A stretch of DNA of 9,392 bases, taken from contig JAAXHX010000252.1 in the NCBI GenBank assembly GCA_012270635.1, positions 1 to 9,392 of the forward strand. Reading direction: 5' to 3'. Shown here one piece after another: positions 1 to 6,862 of this stretch (the stretch's first letter is position 1; the number at the start of each line of letters is the position of its first letter). A program made the translations under genes and the position numbers. Origin of the DNA: Dehalococcoidia bacterium. GTDB lineage: Bacteria > Chloroflexota > Dehalococcoidia > Plut-88900. The notes beneath the pieces were generated by a model. It was not told the origin of the DNA. It saw nothing but the letters and a program-made list of their open reading frames with translations, and did no database searches.

Positions 1-1571
1 CGGTATATCGCCTCTTCCAGCTCCTCCACCTTCTCCTGCGCCCCGAGAATCAGGGCCTCGAATTCCTTCAGTTCCGGCGTGACGTAACGCTCGCCGTTCA
101 CCAGGGTCTGCTTGCGTATGTATCCCGCCGGGACCTGGGACAGTTGAGACCTGCTCACCTCCACGTAGTAGCCGAACACCTTGTTGTAACCCACGCGCAG
201 CGACTTGATGCCGGTCTTGCGGCGCTCGTCACGTTCTAAGGCCGCGATGAAACCCCTGGCTTCCGACGAGGCGTTCCTCATCTTGTCCAGCTCTGCGTCA
301 AAGCCTGGGCGGACCACCCCTCCTCCCCCCACCGTCGTCGAGGGATCGTCCATCAGGGTACGGGATATGAGGTCGGCAACGTCGGTGCAGTCGGGCATGG
401 AGTCCAGGGCCCAGGACACGCCATTCAGCCCAGCCTCCTGGATGGCCGCCTTGATCTCGGGGCCGAGCTCCAGGCCCCTCTTCAGGGCCATCAGCTCCTT
501 GGGGTTGGCTATCCCCCGCTGCACCCTTACCGACGTGCGCTCCACGTCCCCCACCTTGGACAGCAGTTTCATAACCCGGGCCCGGCACACTCCGTCGGCG
601 TAGAAGTCCTGCACCGAGTCCAGCCTCCGGTCCAGGGCCTCCAGGTCGAGCAGGGGTTGTCCAATCCACTCCTTGAGGAGTCGGGCGCCCATGGGCGTGC
701 TGGTCCGGTCCAGCACCCAGAGGAGAGAGCCTTCCACCTCGTCGCGCCAGGCGCTGCGGAACAGCTCCAGGTTGCGCCGGGTCTGGGCGTCCAGGACGAC
801 CGCCTTGTCCAGAGAATAGGTTGAAGGGCCGGCCAGGACCCCCGCCGCCGTCTTCTGGGTCTCCCTCAAGTAGTCGACCAGACCTCCCGCGGCCCGAACG
901 GCTAGCGGCAGGTCCTCGCACCCGAATGCCTCGAGGCTCGTCACGGCGAAGTGCTCCAGCAGGACCCGCTCGGCCTCATCGCCGTCCGAGGCTGAGGGGC
1001 CGGCGCGGGTCACGGGGGCCGGGGGCCACGTCGTTTCGGGGGTGAGGCCTTCCGGCAAGAGCAGCTCAGACGGGGCGAGTCGGTCCAGCTCGGGGGCGAG
1101 GGCCGGTCCGGGAAGCTGGGCAACCCGGAACTCGCCGGTGCTGATGTCGGCGTAGGCTATCCCGGCCTCGGGACCGTCCTTGACCACGGAGACCAGGTAA
1201 TTGTTCTTCTTGTGGTCCAGGATCTCCGGCTCAACGACGGTGCCGGGAGTGACTACCCGGACCACCTCTCGCTCCACCAAGCCCCGGGCGAGGCTTGCAT
1301 CCCCCACCTGCTCGCAGATGGCGACCTTGTACCCGCGGTTGACCAGTTTCGCCAGGTAGCCGTCCAGGGCGTGGTGGGGAACCCCAGCCATCGGGAACCG
1401 CTTTCCGCGGCCCATCTCCCTGGACGTCAGCGTGATCGCTAGCTCCTTGGAGACGATGCGGGCGTCCTCGTCGAAGGTCTCGTAGAAATCGCCCAGGCGG
1501 AAGAAGACCAGTACGTCGGGGTACTGCCGCTTGATGCTGAGGTATTGCCGGCGGATGGGTGTGGCTGCCAC
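1..1571 (-). CDS. mutS: DNA mismatch repair protein MutS, N-terminal part (cut by the window's left edge)
   Basis: MutS binds base mismatches and small loops in DNA and starts methyl-directed or nick-directed repair in the cytoplasm. The visible 523 codons cover the mismatch-recognition domain, connector, core and start of the clamp. The mismatch-reading motif GDFYE is at residues 27-31, with Phe29 and Glu31 as the expected wedge and hydrogen-bonding residues. Further family landmarks are FPMAGVPHHALDGYLAKL, CEQVGD, VTPGTVVEP, LDRTSTPMGARLLKEW in the core, and NKVFGYYVEVSRSQ plus YIRKQTLVNGERY in the clamp. The Walker ATPase domain must lie beyond position 1. The GTG start at 1571 is firm: an in-frame TAG lies six codons upstream, and an AGAGGA Shine-Dalgarno (1578-1583) sits 6 nt before it. 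The gene follows the small membrane-protein gene by 121 nt on the same strand and may be partly read through from it. Nothing looks broken. Confidence 0.97.
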   Translation of the reverse strand, partial: MAATPIRRQYLSIKRQYPDVLVFFRLGDFYETFDEDARIVSKELAITLTSREMGRGKRFPMAGVPHHALDGYLAKLVNRGYKVAICEQVGDASLARGLVEREVVRVVTPGTVVEPEILDHKKNNYLVSVVKDGPEAGIAYADISTGEFRVAQLPGPALAPELDRLAPSELLLPEGLTPETTWPPAPVTRAGPSASDGDEAERVLLEHFAVTSLEAFGCEDLPLAVRAAGGLVDYLRETQKTAAGVLAGPSTYSLDKAVVLDAQTRRNLELFRSAWRDEVEGSLLWVLDRTSTPMGARLLKEWIGQPLLDLEALDRRLDSVQDFYADGVCRARVMKLLSKVGDVERTSVRVQRGIANPKELMALKRGLELGPEIKAAIQEAGLNGVSWALDSMPDCTDVADLISRTLMDDPSTTVGGGGVVRPGFDAELDKMRNASSEARGFIAALERDERRKTGIKSLRVGYNKVFGYYVEVSRSQLSQVPAGYIRKQTLVNGERYVTPELKEFEALILGAQEKVEELEEAIY

Positions 1572-1577
1572 GAGGAT

Positions 1578-1583
1578 TCCTCT
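1578..1583 (-). promoter_or_regulatory. Shine-Dalgarno site of mutS
   Basis: The minus strand reads AGAGGA, then six bases, then GTG at 1571. Together with the in-frame TAG a few codons upstream, this fixes the non-ATG start of mutS. Confidence 0.75.
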
Positions 1584-1604
1584 TGGCTATTTTACCCGGA
1601 AAGC

Positions 1605-1619
1605 CCCTTGCCACAAGGG
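1605..1619 (-). other. Small stem-loop in the leader of mutS
   Basis: On the minus strand CCCTTG and CAAGGG form a perfect 6-bp stem around a TGG loop, about 34 nt before the mutS start. Only three Ts follow (GCTTTCC), so it is a poor intrinsic terminator. It could mark the 3' end of the upstream operon or weaken read-through into mutS, but it may also be chance. The rest of the 1572-1692 gap holds the mutS ribosome-binding site and a weaker ACGGT/ACCGT inverted repeat near 1657-1678. I see nothing else in the gap. Confidence 0.3.
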
Positions 1620-1692
1620 AACCCCGCCGGCCGGATCTTGCCCGGGCTAGGTCAAACGGTCGGCGGAGGAAACCGTGAGGCCCAGAAGGTCA

Positions 1693-1860
1693 CTACTTGT
1701 TTTCTCTGAAAAATGCGGTGATGAACAAGGCGCATCCCAGAGAGAAAGTAAGGCTAGCGCCGGTGCCAAAGAAGTCTCGGGCAAGAAGGCTGTGCGTTGC
1801 AAACAGAAAGCTGCCAAGGAGGAAGACTATCCAGCCTGCAAGCTCTAATCGCCGTTGCAT
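1693..1860 (-). CDS. Small two-helix membrane protein of unknown function
   Basis: This 55-residue ORF begins with ATG at 1860, 7 nt after the stop of the molybdopterin subunit, so it is very likely the last gene of that operon. It starts with MQRRLELAGW and has two hydrophobic stretches: about residues 8-25 (GWIVFLLGSFLFATHSLL) and 34-51 (GASLTFSLGCALFITAFF). A short RDFFG linker separates them, and the tail RENK is charged. The pattern loosely recalls YrhK-like small membrane proteins, but I cannot claim membership. A longer reading of the same frame back to 1983 would overlap the C-terminus of the upstream gene, and the extra residues look like out-of-frame translation. The only ribosome-binding candidate is a weak TAGG within the upstream stop region, which suggests coupled translation. 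It might anchor or stabilise the neighbouring complex at the membrane, but only position supports that. Confidence 0.6.
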   Translation of the reverse strand: MQRRLELAGWIVFLLGSFLFATHSLLARDFFGTGASLTFSLGCALFITAFFRENK

Positions 1861-1867
1861 TGCGGGC

Positions 1868-4567
1868 CTAGCCCACAACTGCCGCCAATTTGACCACCCT
1901 GGCCCGGGCCCCGTTCCTGGGCACGACGTCCGACGGGGGCCGGTTGAGGCTCTGCACCAGAGTGTCGGTATGAGGAATGGCAAGCTGGATGAAGCCGGTG
2001 GGGACGTATTCGCAGATCTGGGCCACCGCCGCCAGGGCGCCCGACCGCGTAATCACCTCAATCTCGTCGCCATCGCTTATTCCCGATGACGCGGCATCGT
2101 CCTCGTTGACCATCGCCCTGGTGCGGCCATCTAGGTCAACCACGCCCTTTATCTCCCGCAGGACCCCGGTGAACACGAAGAGCGGGTAGTCGGGGTCCGC
2201 GGTTACGGCGTGGGGAGCTGCATCGATGGCCTGGAGCCGACCCCTGCCCCTCACGATGCCGTCTGCATGGAGGACGGGCGTGCCGGGGTGGGAGGCGTCG
2301 GGGCAGGGCCACTGGAGGCCGACCACGCCCAGCCGGTCGTAACTGATCCCTCCATAGGCAGGGACCAGGGAGCTTATCTCTTCCATCACCTTGGCCGGGC
2401 CTTCGAAGTCGAACCCCGGGACTCCCATCCTAGAAGCAATCCCCGCAACAACCTCCGACACCGTTCTAGCCTCCCCGACCCGCTCGACCACCCTGTTCAC
2501 CCTCTGCACCCGGCGTTCGGCGTTGGTAAAGGTCCCGTCCTTCTCGGCAAAGCTGGCGGCGGGCAGGACCACGTCGGCGGCCCGGGCCGTATCGGAGAAG
2601 AAGAGGTCGTGAACGACCAGGAAGTCCAGGGAGGATAGGGCGCTGGTGTCGATGTCCGGGGCCTCGCTTTGGCTGTCCAGAGAGAGGAACAGCGCTCTCA
2701 AACCGTTCTCTCCCCTCCTATGAGTCATTTGGCTATAGCTGAGGCCGTTACCCGAGGGAAGCTCTGCACCCCAACCCCGCGCGAAAGCTCCGGCGCCGTC
2801 TTCCAGCGACGCGTGGCCGGGGAGCATGGACGGGACGCATCCCATATCGGTGGCGCCCTGGCTGTTGGCGTCGGACCTCAGCGGGTTCACCCCCGCCGAT
2901 GCCTTGCCCACGTTCCCGGTGATCAAACCCAGGTTTGCCGCGGCCCCCGCAATGGCCGGACCCGGCTCCACAGACCGGGAGGCGCTGAAGAAGAGGGCCG
3001 CGGGCTTCATGCTTGCGTAGGCCCGCGCCGCCCGGAGCAGCAGGTCCTGCTCCACTCCCGTGATGGCGGCCAGGCTCTCGAGGGTGGAGCCTTGCAGGGA
3101 AGCAGCCAGGGCGTCGATGCCCTCGCATTGCGAATCGATGAACTCCTGGTCCTGGATACCCTCATCCAATATGACCTTTGCCAGGGCGGCCAAGACGGCG
3201 ACGCCGGCCCCCGGCACGGGGCGCAGCCACATAGTCGCCATCAGTGCGAGCTCGGTCTCAACGGGATCGATGACTATGAGGGTCGCGCCCCGGTTGACGG
3301 CTTCCTTGACTTGAATGGCGGCCACGGGGTGGTCCCAGGTCATGTCACTGCCGTAGACCAGGATGCAACGGGCGTCCCTCATCTCCCGGAAGCCGTTGGT
3401 CATGGCGCCGACGCCCAGGGCGTCGCTCAGGGTTGAAACGCTCTCGGCATCGCACGTGGAGTCGGGGTGGTCGATGCTGTTGGAGCTCATCGCCACCCGG
3501 GTGAACTTCTGGAGCAGGTAGTTCTCTTCGTTGGTGGCCCGGGGCGAAGCCACCGCCCCGAAGGCGGGCCCCTTGTGCTCGGCGAGCTGGCCGGAGATCA
3601 GGTCAAGGGCCTCGTCCCAGGTCGCTTCAACAAGCTCTCCACCCTTCCTGACGTAGGGTGTCGATATCCGGTCTTCGTTGTGGACGAACTTGTACCCGAA
3701 CTTCCCCTTGCCGCAAGAGTTGCCCTGATTAACGGGGCCGCTCAGGTCTGCAATGGAGCGTATCACCCTGCCCTTCTTCACCAGCAACTCAAGCTGGCAC
3801 CCGACGCTGCAATGGGAGCAGATCGTGGTGACCGATTTCTCCGGTGCGCCGGACCACTTGTGGTCCTTCTCGGTGATCGCGCCCACGGGGCAGACGTCTA
3901 CGCATGCGCCGCAGAAGGTGCAGCCGGAGTCGGACAGGGAACCGCCTAGGGAAGTCCCAATGAGCGTCCGGTCGCCGCGCTCGATGAAGGTGATGGCGTT
4001 GGCGCCCTCGATCTCGTTGCAGGCCCTGACGCAGCGTCCGCAGACGATGCACAGGTTCATATCATGGTCGATAAGGGGATTGGAGGTGTCCAGGGGCACG
4101 TGCCGGTACTCGTAGGGCAGGTCCGAGTCCTTCATCTGCAGGTGGTAGACCACGTCCTGGAGCTCGCATCGCTCGTTTTGCGGACAGAGGACGCAGCGGT
4201 CTACGACGTTAGCGTGGCGCAGGCAGATGTCCTGGGGCCCGCAGTGGTCGATGCGGGGGCAGGTCAGGCAGCCGTGGGGATGCTCCGACAGGATCATGTC
4301 CATGATGTTGCGTCGGATCCCGTCGATCGCCCTGCCCTTAGTGGTCACCACCATGCCTTCCATGACCCCCGTGGTACAGGACGCCGGCGTGCCGCGCATC
4401 CTTTCGACCTGGACCACGCACATGCGGCAGGCGCCGAAGGCCTTCAGGGTCGGGTGCCAGCAGAGATAGGGGATGTAGATTCCCGCCTCCCGCGCGGCCT
4501 CGATGATCGTCTGGCCCTTCCTGGCCTTGATCTCCCGTCCGTCCACGGTAAGCGTTATCTCGTCCAC
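1868..4567 (-). CDS. Formate dehydrogenase-type molybdopterin/iron-sulfur catalytic subunit (FdhA/NuoG-like), substrate uncertain
   Basis: The 899-residue protein would be the catalytic subunit of a cytoplasmic NAD-linked complex. The domains in order are as follows. A [2Fe-2S] ferredoxin has Cys36, 47, 50 and 64. A NuoG-type His-Cys3 [4Fe-4S] motif has His96, Cys100, 103 and 109, followed by extra Cys115, 125, 128 and 134. Two ferredoxin [4Fe-4S] motifs are CIVCGRCVRAC (173-183) and CTFCGACVDVC (216-226). The molybdopterin domain has a proximal [4Fe-4S] site at Cys250, 253, 257 and 285. The Mo/W ligand aligns to Cys372 (codon TGC), and the substrate-binding Arg aligns to Arg564 (GVNPLRSDANSQGATDMG). 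EKDGTFTNAERRVQRV (675-690) and a C-terminal dinucleotide-binding domain complete the enzyme. Asp373 replaces the active-site His expected next to the ligand, so formate is not assured. The start is GTG at 4567 with AGAGGA 6 nt upstream. It follows the NuoF-like gene by 10 nt. Confidence 0.9.
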   Translation of the reverse strand: MDEITLTVDGREIKARKGQTIIEAAREAGIYIPYLCWHPTLKAFGACRMCVVQVERMRGTPASCTTGVMEGMVVTTKGRAIDGIRRNIMDMILSEHPHGCLTCPRIDHCGPQDICLRHANVVDRCVLCPQNERCELQDVVYHLQMKDSDLPYEYRHVPLDTSNPLIDHDMNLCIVCGRCVRACNEIEGANAITFIERGDRTLIGTSLGGSLSDSGCTFCGACVDVCPVGAITEKDHKWSGAPEKSVTTICSHCSVGCQLELLVKKGRVIRSIADLSGPVNQGNSCGKGKFGYKFVHNEDRISTPYVRKGGELVEATWDEALDLISGQLAEHKGPAFGAVASPRATNEENYLLQKFTRVAMSSNSIDHPDSTCDAESVSTLSDALGVGAMTNGFREMRDARCILVYGSDMTWDHPVAAIQVKEAVNRGATLIVIDPVETELALMATMWLRPVPGAGVAVLAALAKVILDEGIQDQEFIDSQCEGIDALAASLQGSTLESLAAITGVEQDLLLRAARAYASMKPAALFFSASRSVEPGPAIAGAAANLGLITGNVGKASAGVNPLRSDANSQGATDMGCVPSMLPGHASLEDGAGAFARGWGAELPSGNGLSYSQMTHRRGENGLRALFLSLDSQSEAPDIDTSALSSLDFLVVHDLFFSDTARAADVVLPAASFAEKDGTFTNAERRVQRVNRVVERVGEARTVSEVVAGIASRMGVPGFDFEGPAKVMEEISSLVPAYGGISYDRLGVVGLQWPCPDASHPGTPVLHADGIVRGRGRLQAIDAAPHAVTADPDYPLFVFTGVLREIKGVVDLDGRTRAMVNEDDAASSGISDGDEIEVITRSGALAAVAQICEYVPTGFIQLAIPHTDTLVQSLNRPPSDVVPRNGARARVVKLAAVVG

Positions 4568-4573
4568 TGCTGT

Positions 4574-4579
4574 TCCTCT
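4574..4579 (-). promoter_or_regulatory. Ribosome-binding site overlapping the upstream stop codon
   Basis: AGAGGA on the minus strand lies 6 nt before the GTG at 4567. Its first two bases are the last two of the TAG that ends the NuoF-like gene (4580-4578). This supports the GTG start and suggests coupled translation, giving matched amounts of the two subunits. Confidence 0.7.
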
Positions 4580-6272
4580 AACCGGGCGTGCCCAGGGCCG
4601 GGCACCGGCCCGCAGGGCACACCTTGTCGATGATATGGGCGTTCAACTCGCTCTCGAAATACTTTACTGCCGACTTAATCGGATTCACTGAAAGTTGGCC
4701 GTGGCCGCACAGGGAGGTGAGCAGGGTGTCGCCCATAGCGAGCATCCTGTCCACGTCGCCTTCCTTCGCGCGACCCTCGGTCATGGTCTGGAACATCTCC
4801 AGGATGTGCCTGGTGCCGAGCCGGCAGGGAAAGCACTTGCCACACGACTCCTCGTTGTTGAAGTCCGCCAGGATGGAGGCCATCTCCACGGGGCACGAGC
4901 TTTCGTCGCCGACAATTATCCCCCCCGACCCCAGGATCGCGCCCCGGCCCGCCATCTCATCGAAATCGAGGGTTACGTCCACCTCCGAAGGGCCCAGAAA
5001 CCCGCCCAGCGGGCCCCCGGTCTGGAGCAGTTTGATCTCCTTGCCCGGGCTCACGCCCCCGGCAACATCGTCGATGACCTGCCGAAGGGTCAGCCCAAAG
5101 GGAACCTCCGCCATCTGGGGTCTGGCGACGTTGCCGGTCAGACACACAATGGCCGTGCCCTTGCTTCTCTCCGTCCCGATTCCCGCGTACCAGTCCCCAC
5201 CCTGCCTGAGGATCTCCGGCACGTAGGCATAGGTCTTCACGTTGTTGATGTTGCTCGGCTTGCCCCAGAGGCCGACCTGGGCAGGGAAGGGTGGCCTGTA
5301 CCTGGGCATCGCCCGCTTCCCCTCTATGGCCTCCATCAGGGCGGTCTCCTCACCCGACACGTAGGACTCGCCGGTCAGAGAGACCGCTATATCGAAGTCG
5401 AATTCCGTTCCCAGGATGTTCTTGCCCAGCAGCCCGTCTTCATACGCCTGGTCTATCGCCCTCTGGGTGGCACGTATGACGTCCCGGTGGACGCACCGGA
5501 TGAAAACGTATCCCTTGCTGGCAGCCGTTGCATAGCCCGCGATTGTCATACCTTCGAGGACGGTGTGGGGATCGCTTTCCAGCAGGCCCTTGTCGTTGTA
5601 GGCGCCGGGGTCGCCTTCCTCGGCATTGCAGAGGATGTACTTGGTCGGCCCCGGGGCCCCGGCCAGGAATCTCCACTTCATCGCCGCTGGGAACGCCGCC
5701 CCTCCCCTCCCCCTCAGCCCCGACTTCAGCACTTCCTCGATCACCTCCGGCGGGGTCATGTCCGAAAGGCACCTATCGAGGCCGGAGTAGCCGCCATTGG
5801 CTATGTACTGGTCGATGTCCGAGGGGTCGATGGCGCCGCAGTTGCGCATAGCAACCCTGACTTGGGGTTTGAGGTCGGGAAGGTCGAAGAGCCTGGGAAG
5901 ACCGTCCACCGACCCTTCGTCTCGCACGGCTAGGGCCAGGTCGGGCCTCGGGTCTCCCCCGACCAGGTAGTCCTTGACGAGGGTCTCGGCAATTACGGGA
6001 GAGACGTTGGCGTAGGTGATGCGAGGTCTGCCGGGGGCTATTATGTCGACCAGAACCTCGGCGTAGCACAGGCCTATGCAGCCGACCCGGTGTACCCGCG
6101 CCTCGACGCCGCTCTCGGCAATGGTCCTTTCGAAAGCCTCCACCACCTGCAGGCCGCCCGCCGCCCGACCGCAAGTCGCCGTTCCCACCATGATGCGGGC
6201 CGGGCTGCCCTTCATCAGGGCGTCCCAGCCGGAGTCGGCTCGCTGCCTGAGCTGCTTGTAGGCTTCCGTCAT
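4578..6272 (-). CDS. nuoF: NuoF-like FMN/NAD(H)-binding [4Fe-4S] subunit (HndC/FdhB type)
   Basis: This 564-residue diaphorase subunit passes electrons between Fe-S clusters and NAD(P)+ through FMN. Residues 25-105 are a thioredoxin-like domain with ATCGRAAGG (Cys34) and GCIGLCYAEV (Cys65, Cys69), the extension typical of HndC/FdhB/HoxF-type proteins and absent from plain NuoF. GLRGRGGAAFPAAMKW (185-200) is the FMN-binding glycine-rich loop, and CNAEEGDPGAYNDK (215-228) follows. GESYVSGEETALMEAIEGK (301-319) is the NADH-site motif, slightly altered from GAGxYxCGEE. The [4Fe-4S] ligands are ESCGKCFPC (Cys477, 480, 483) and Cys522. It ends soon after CPAGRC (552-557), without the extra ferredoxin domain found in many HndC-type relatives. 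ATG at 6272 fits the family N-terminus. It lies 24 nt after the NuoE-like gene and 10 nt before the catalytic subunit. Confidence 0.94.
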   Translation of the reverse strand: MTEAYKQLRQRADSGWDALMKGSPARIMVGTATCGRAAGGLQVVEAFERTIAESGVEARVHRVGCIGLCYAEVLVDIIAPGRPRITYANVSPVIAETLVKDYLVGGDPRPDLALAVRDEGSVDGLPRLFDLPDLKPQVRVAMRNCGAIDPSDIDQYIANGGYSGLDRCLSDMTPPEVIEEVLKSGLRGRGGAAFPAAMKWRFLAGAPGPTKYILCNAEEGDPGAYNDKGLLESDPHTVLEGMTIAGYATAASKGYVFIRCVHRDVIRATQRAIDQAYEDGLLGKNILGTEFDFDIAVSLTGESYVSGEETALMEAIEGKRAMPRYRPPFPAQVGLWGKPSNINNVKTYAYVPEILRQGGDWYAGIGTERSKGTAIVCLTGNVARPQMAEVPFGLTLRQVIDDVAGGVSPGKEIKLLQTGGPLGGFLGPSEVDVTLDFDEMAGRGAILGSGGIIVGDESSCPVEMASILADFNNEESCGKCFPCRLGTRHILEMFQTMTEGRAKEGDVDRMLAMGDTLLTSLCGHGQLSVNPIKSAVKYFESELNAHIIDKVCPAGRCPALGTPG

Positions 6273-6296
6273 CCTGCTGTCAAGCTCCGGCTACTC

Positions 6297-6764
6297 TCAC
6301 CGAGCGCTCTTTACGAGCTCGATGGCGGCCTCGGGGGTGAGGTCTCCATAGATCATATCATCCACTACGACTACGGGACCGTGGGCGCAGGCGGCGGCGC
6401 AGGACGAACGCTTCCAGGTGAACTCCCCGTCTTCCGTGGTGCCCTCATCTCCCATTGCCAGCTCCCTCTTCACTGCGGAGATCACTTCGGCTGCGCCCCG
6501 AACGTGGCAGGACGGACCCCAGCACACCTCCACAGTGTGAACGCCGGGAGGGGTGAAGCGGAAGTGGGTGTAGAAAGTAGCAACGCCGAAAACATCGTTG
6601 ACGGAGGCGTCGGTGTAGTCGGCGATGAGGGGGATGGACTCGGGGGGGAGGAACCCGAACTCTTCCTGGACGTGGATCAGGGACGATAGAACGGTGACTT
6701 CCTCTTTGACCTGTCGATCAAGGGCCTGGGTGACTCTATCTTTCGTAGAGGCCGTTGGCGTCAT
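6297..6764 (-). CDS. nuoE: NuoE-like [2Fe-2S] subunit (24 kDa type)
   Basis: This 155-residue thioredoxin-fold protein is the partner of the NuoF-like subunit and carries one [2Fe-2S] cluster. The four ligands have the usual spacing: CWGPSC (Cys81, Cys86) and CAAAC (Cys122, Cys126). Other family features are the N-terminal helical part (EEFGFLPPESIPLIADYT), VFGVATFYTHFRFTPPG (58-74), and the end GPVVVVDDMIYGDLTPE (129-145). Its length matches that of NuoE, HndA and FdhC-type small subunits. It is the first gene of the redox operon and sits directly behind the promoter proposed at 6803-6831. The ATG at 6764 has no recognisable Shine-Dalgarno, because the preceding bases are pyrimidine-rich (CCCCACCTCCC). 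No better start is visible nearby, and the family N-terminus fits. Confidence 0.95.
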   Translation of the reverse strand: MTPTASTKDRVTQALDRQVKEEVTVLSSLIHVQEEFGFLPPESIPLIADYTDASVNDVFGVATFYTHFRFTPPGVHTVEVCWGPSCHVRGAAEVISAVKRELAMGDEGTTEDGEFTWKRSSCAAACAHGPVVVVDDMIYGDLTPEAAIELVKSAR

Positions 6765-6802
6765 GGGAGGTGGGGATATGTCCAGGGACGGGCGTTGCGC
6801 CT

Positions 6803-6831
6803 ATTATGCCCTACCCGTGCCCCCCGTTCAA
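6803..6831 (-). promoter_or_regulatory. Putative sigma70-type promoter of the nuoE-nuoF-molybdopterin subunit operon
   Basis: On the minus strand TTGAAC (6831-6826) is separated by exactly 17 nt from CATAAT (6808-6803). Each differs little from the consensus TTGACA and TATAAT. Transcription would begin near 6796 and leave a leader of about 32 nt before the ATG at 6764. A short GGCG-TTG-CGCC inverted repeat (6791-6801) lies right at the expected start point and could be an operator or chance. The whole 6765-6862 gap between genes holds only this element as far as I can see. Confidence 0.55.
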
Positions 6832-6862
6832 GCGTGGGCGGCGTTTGGTCGGGGCCAGCCCG

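Noticed and set aside
1589..1616. Possible mutS promoter (TTGTGG-16-TAAAAT)
   Set aside because: The -10 is good, but the -35 matches only three bases and the leader would begin within the Shine-Dalgarno site. It is too weak to list as a feature.
1861..1983. A longer start for the small membrane protein at 1983
   Set aside because: The added residues overlap the end of the catalytic subunit and have no hydrophobic or family pattern. ATG at 1860 gives a compact two-helix protein just after the upstream stop.
3452..3454. Possible selenocysteine at the Mo/W ligand
   Set aside because: The codon is TGC (Cys), not TGA, and the frame has no internal stop, so no recoding is needed.
6849..6862. Short GC hairpin just after the stop of the unknown-function gene
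   Set aside because: It has only about four base pairs and no T-tract, so it is not convincing as a terminator.
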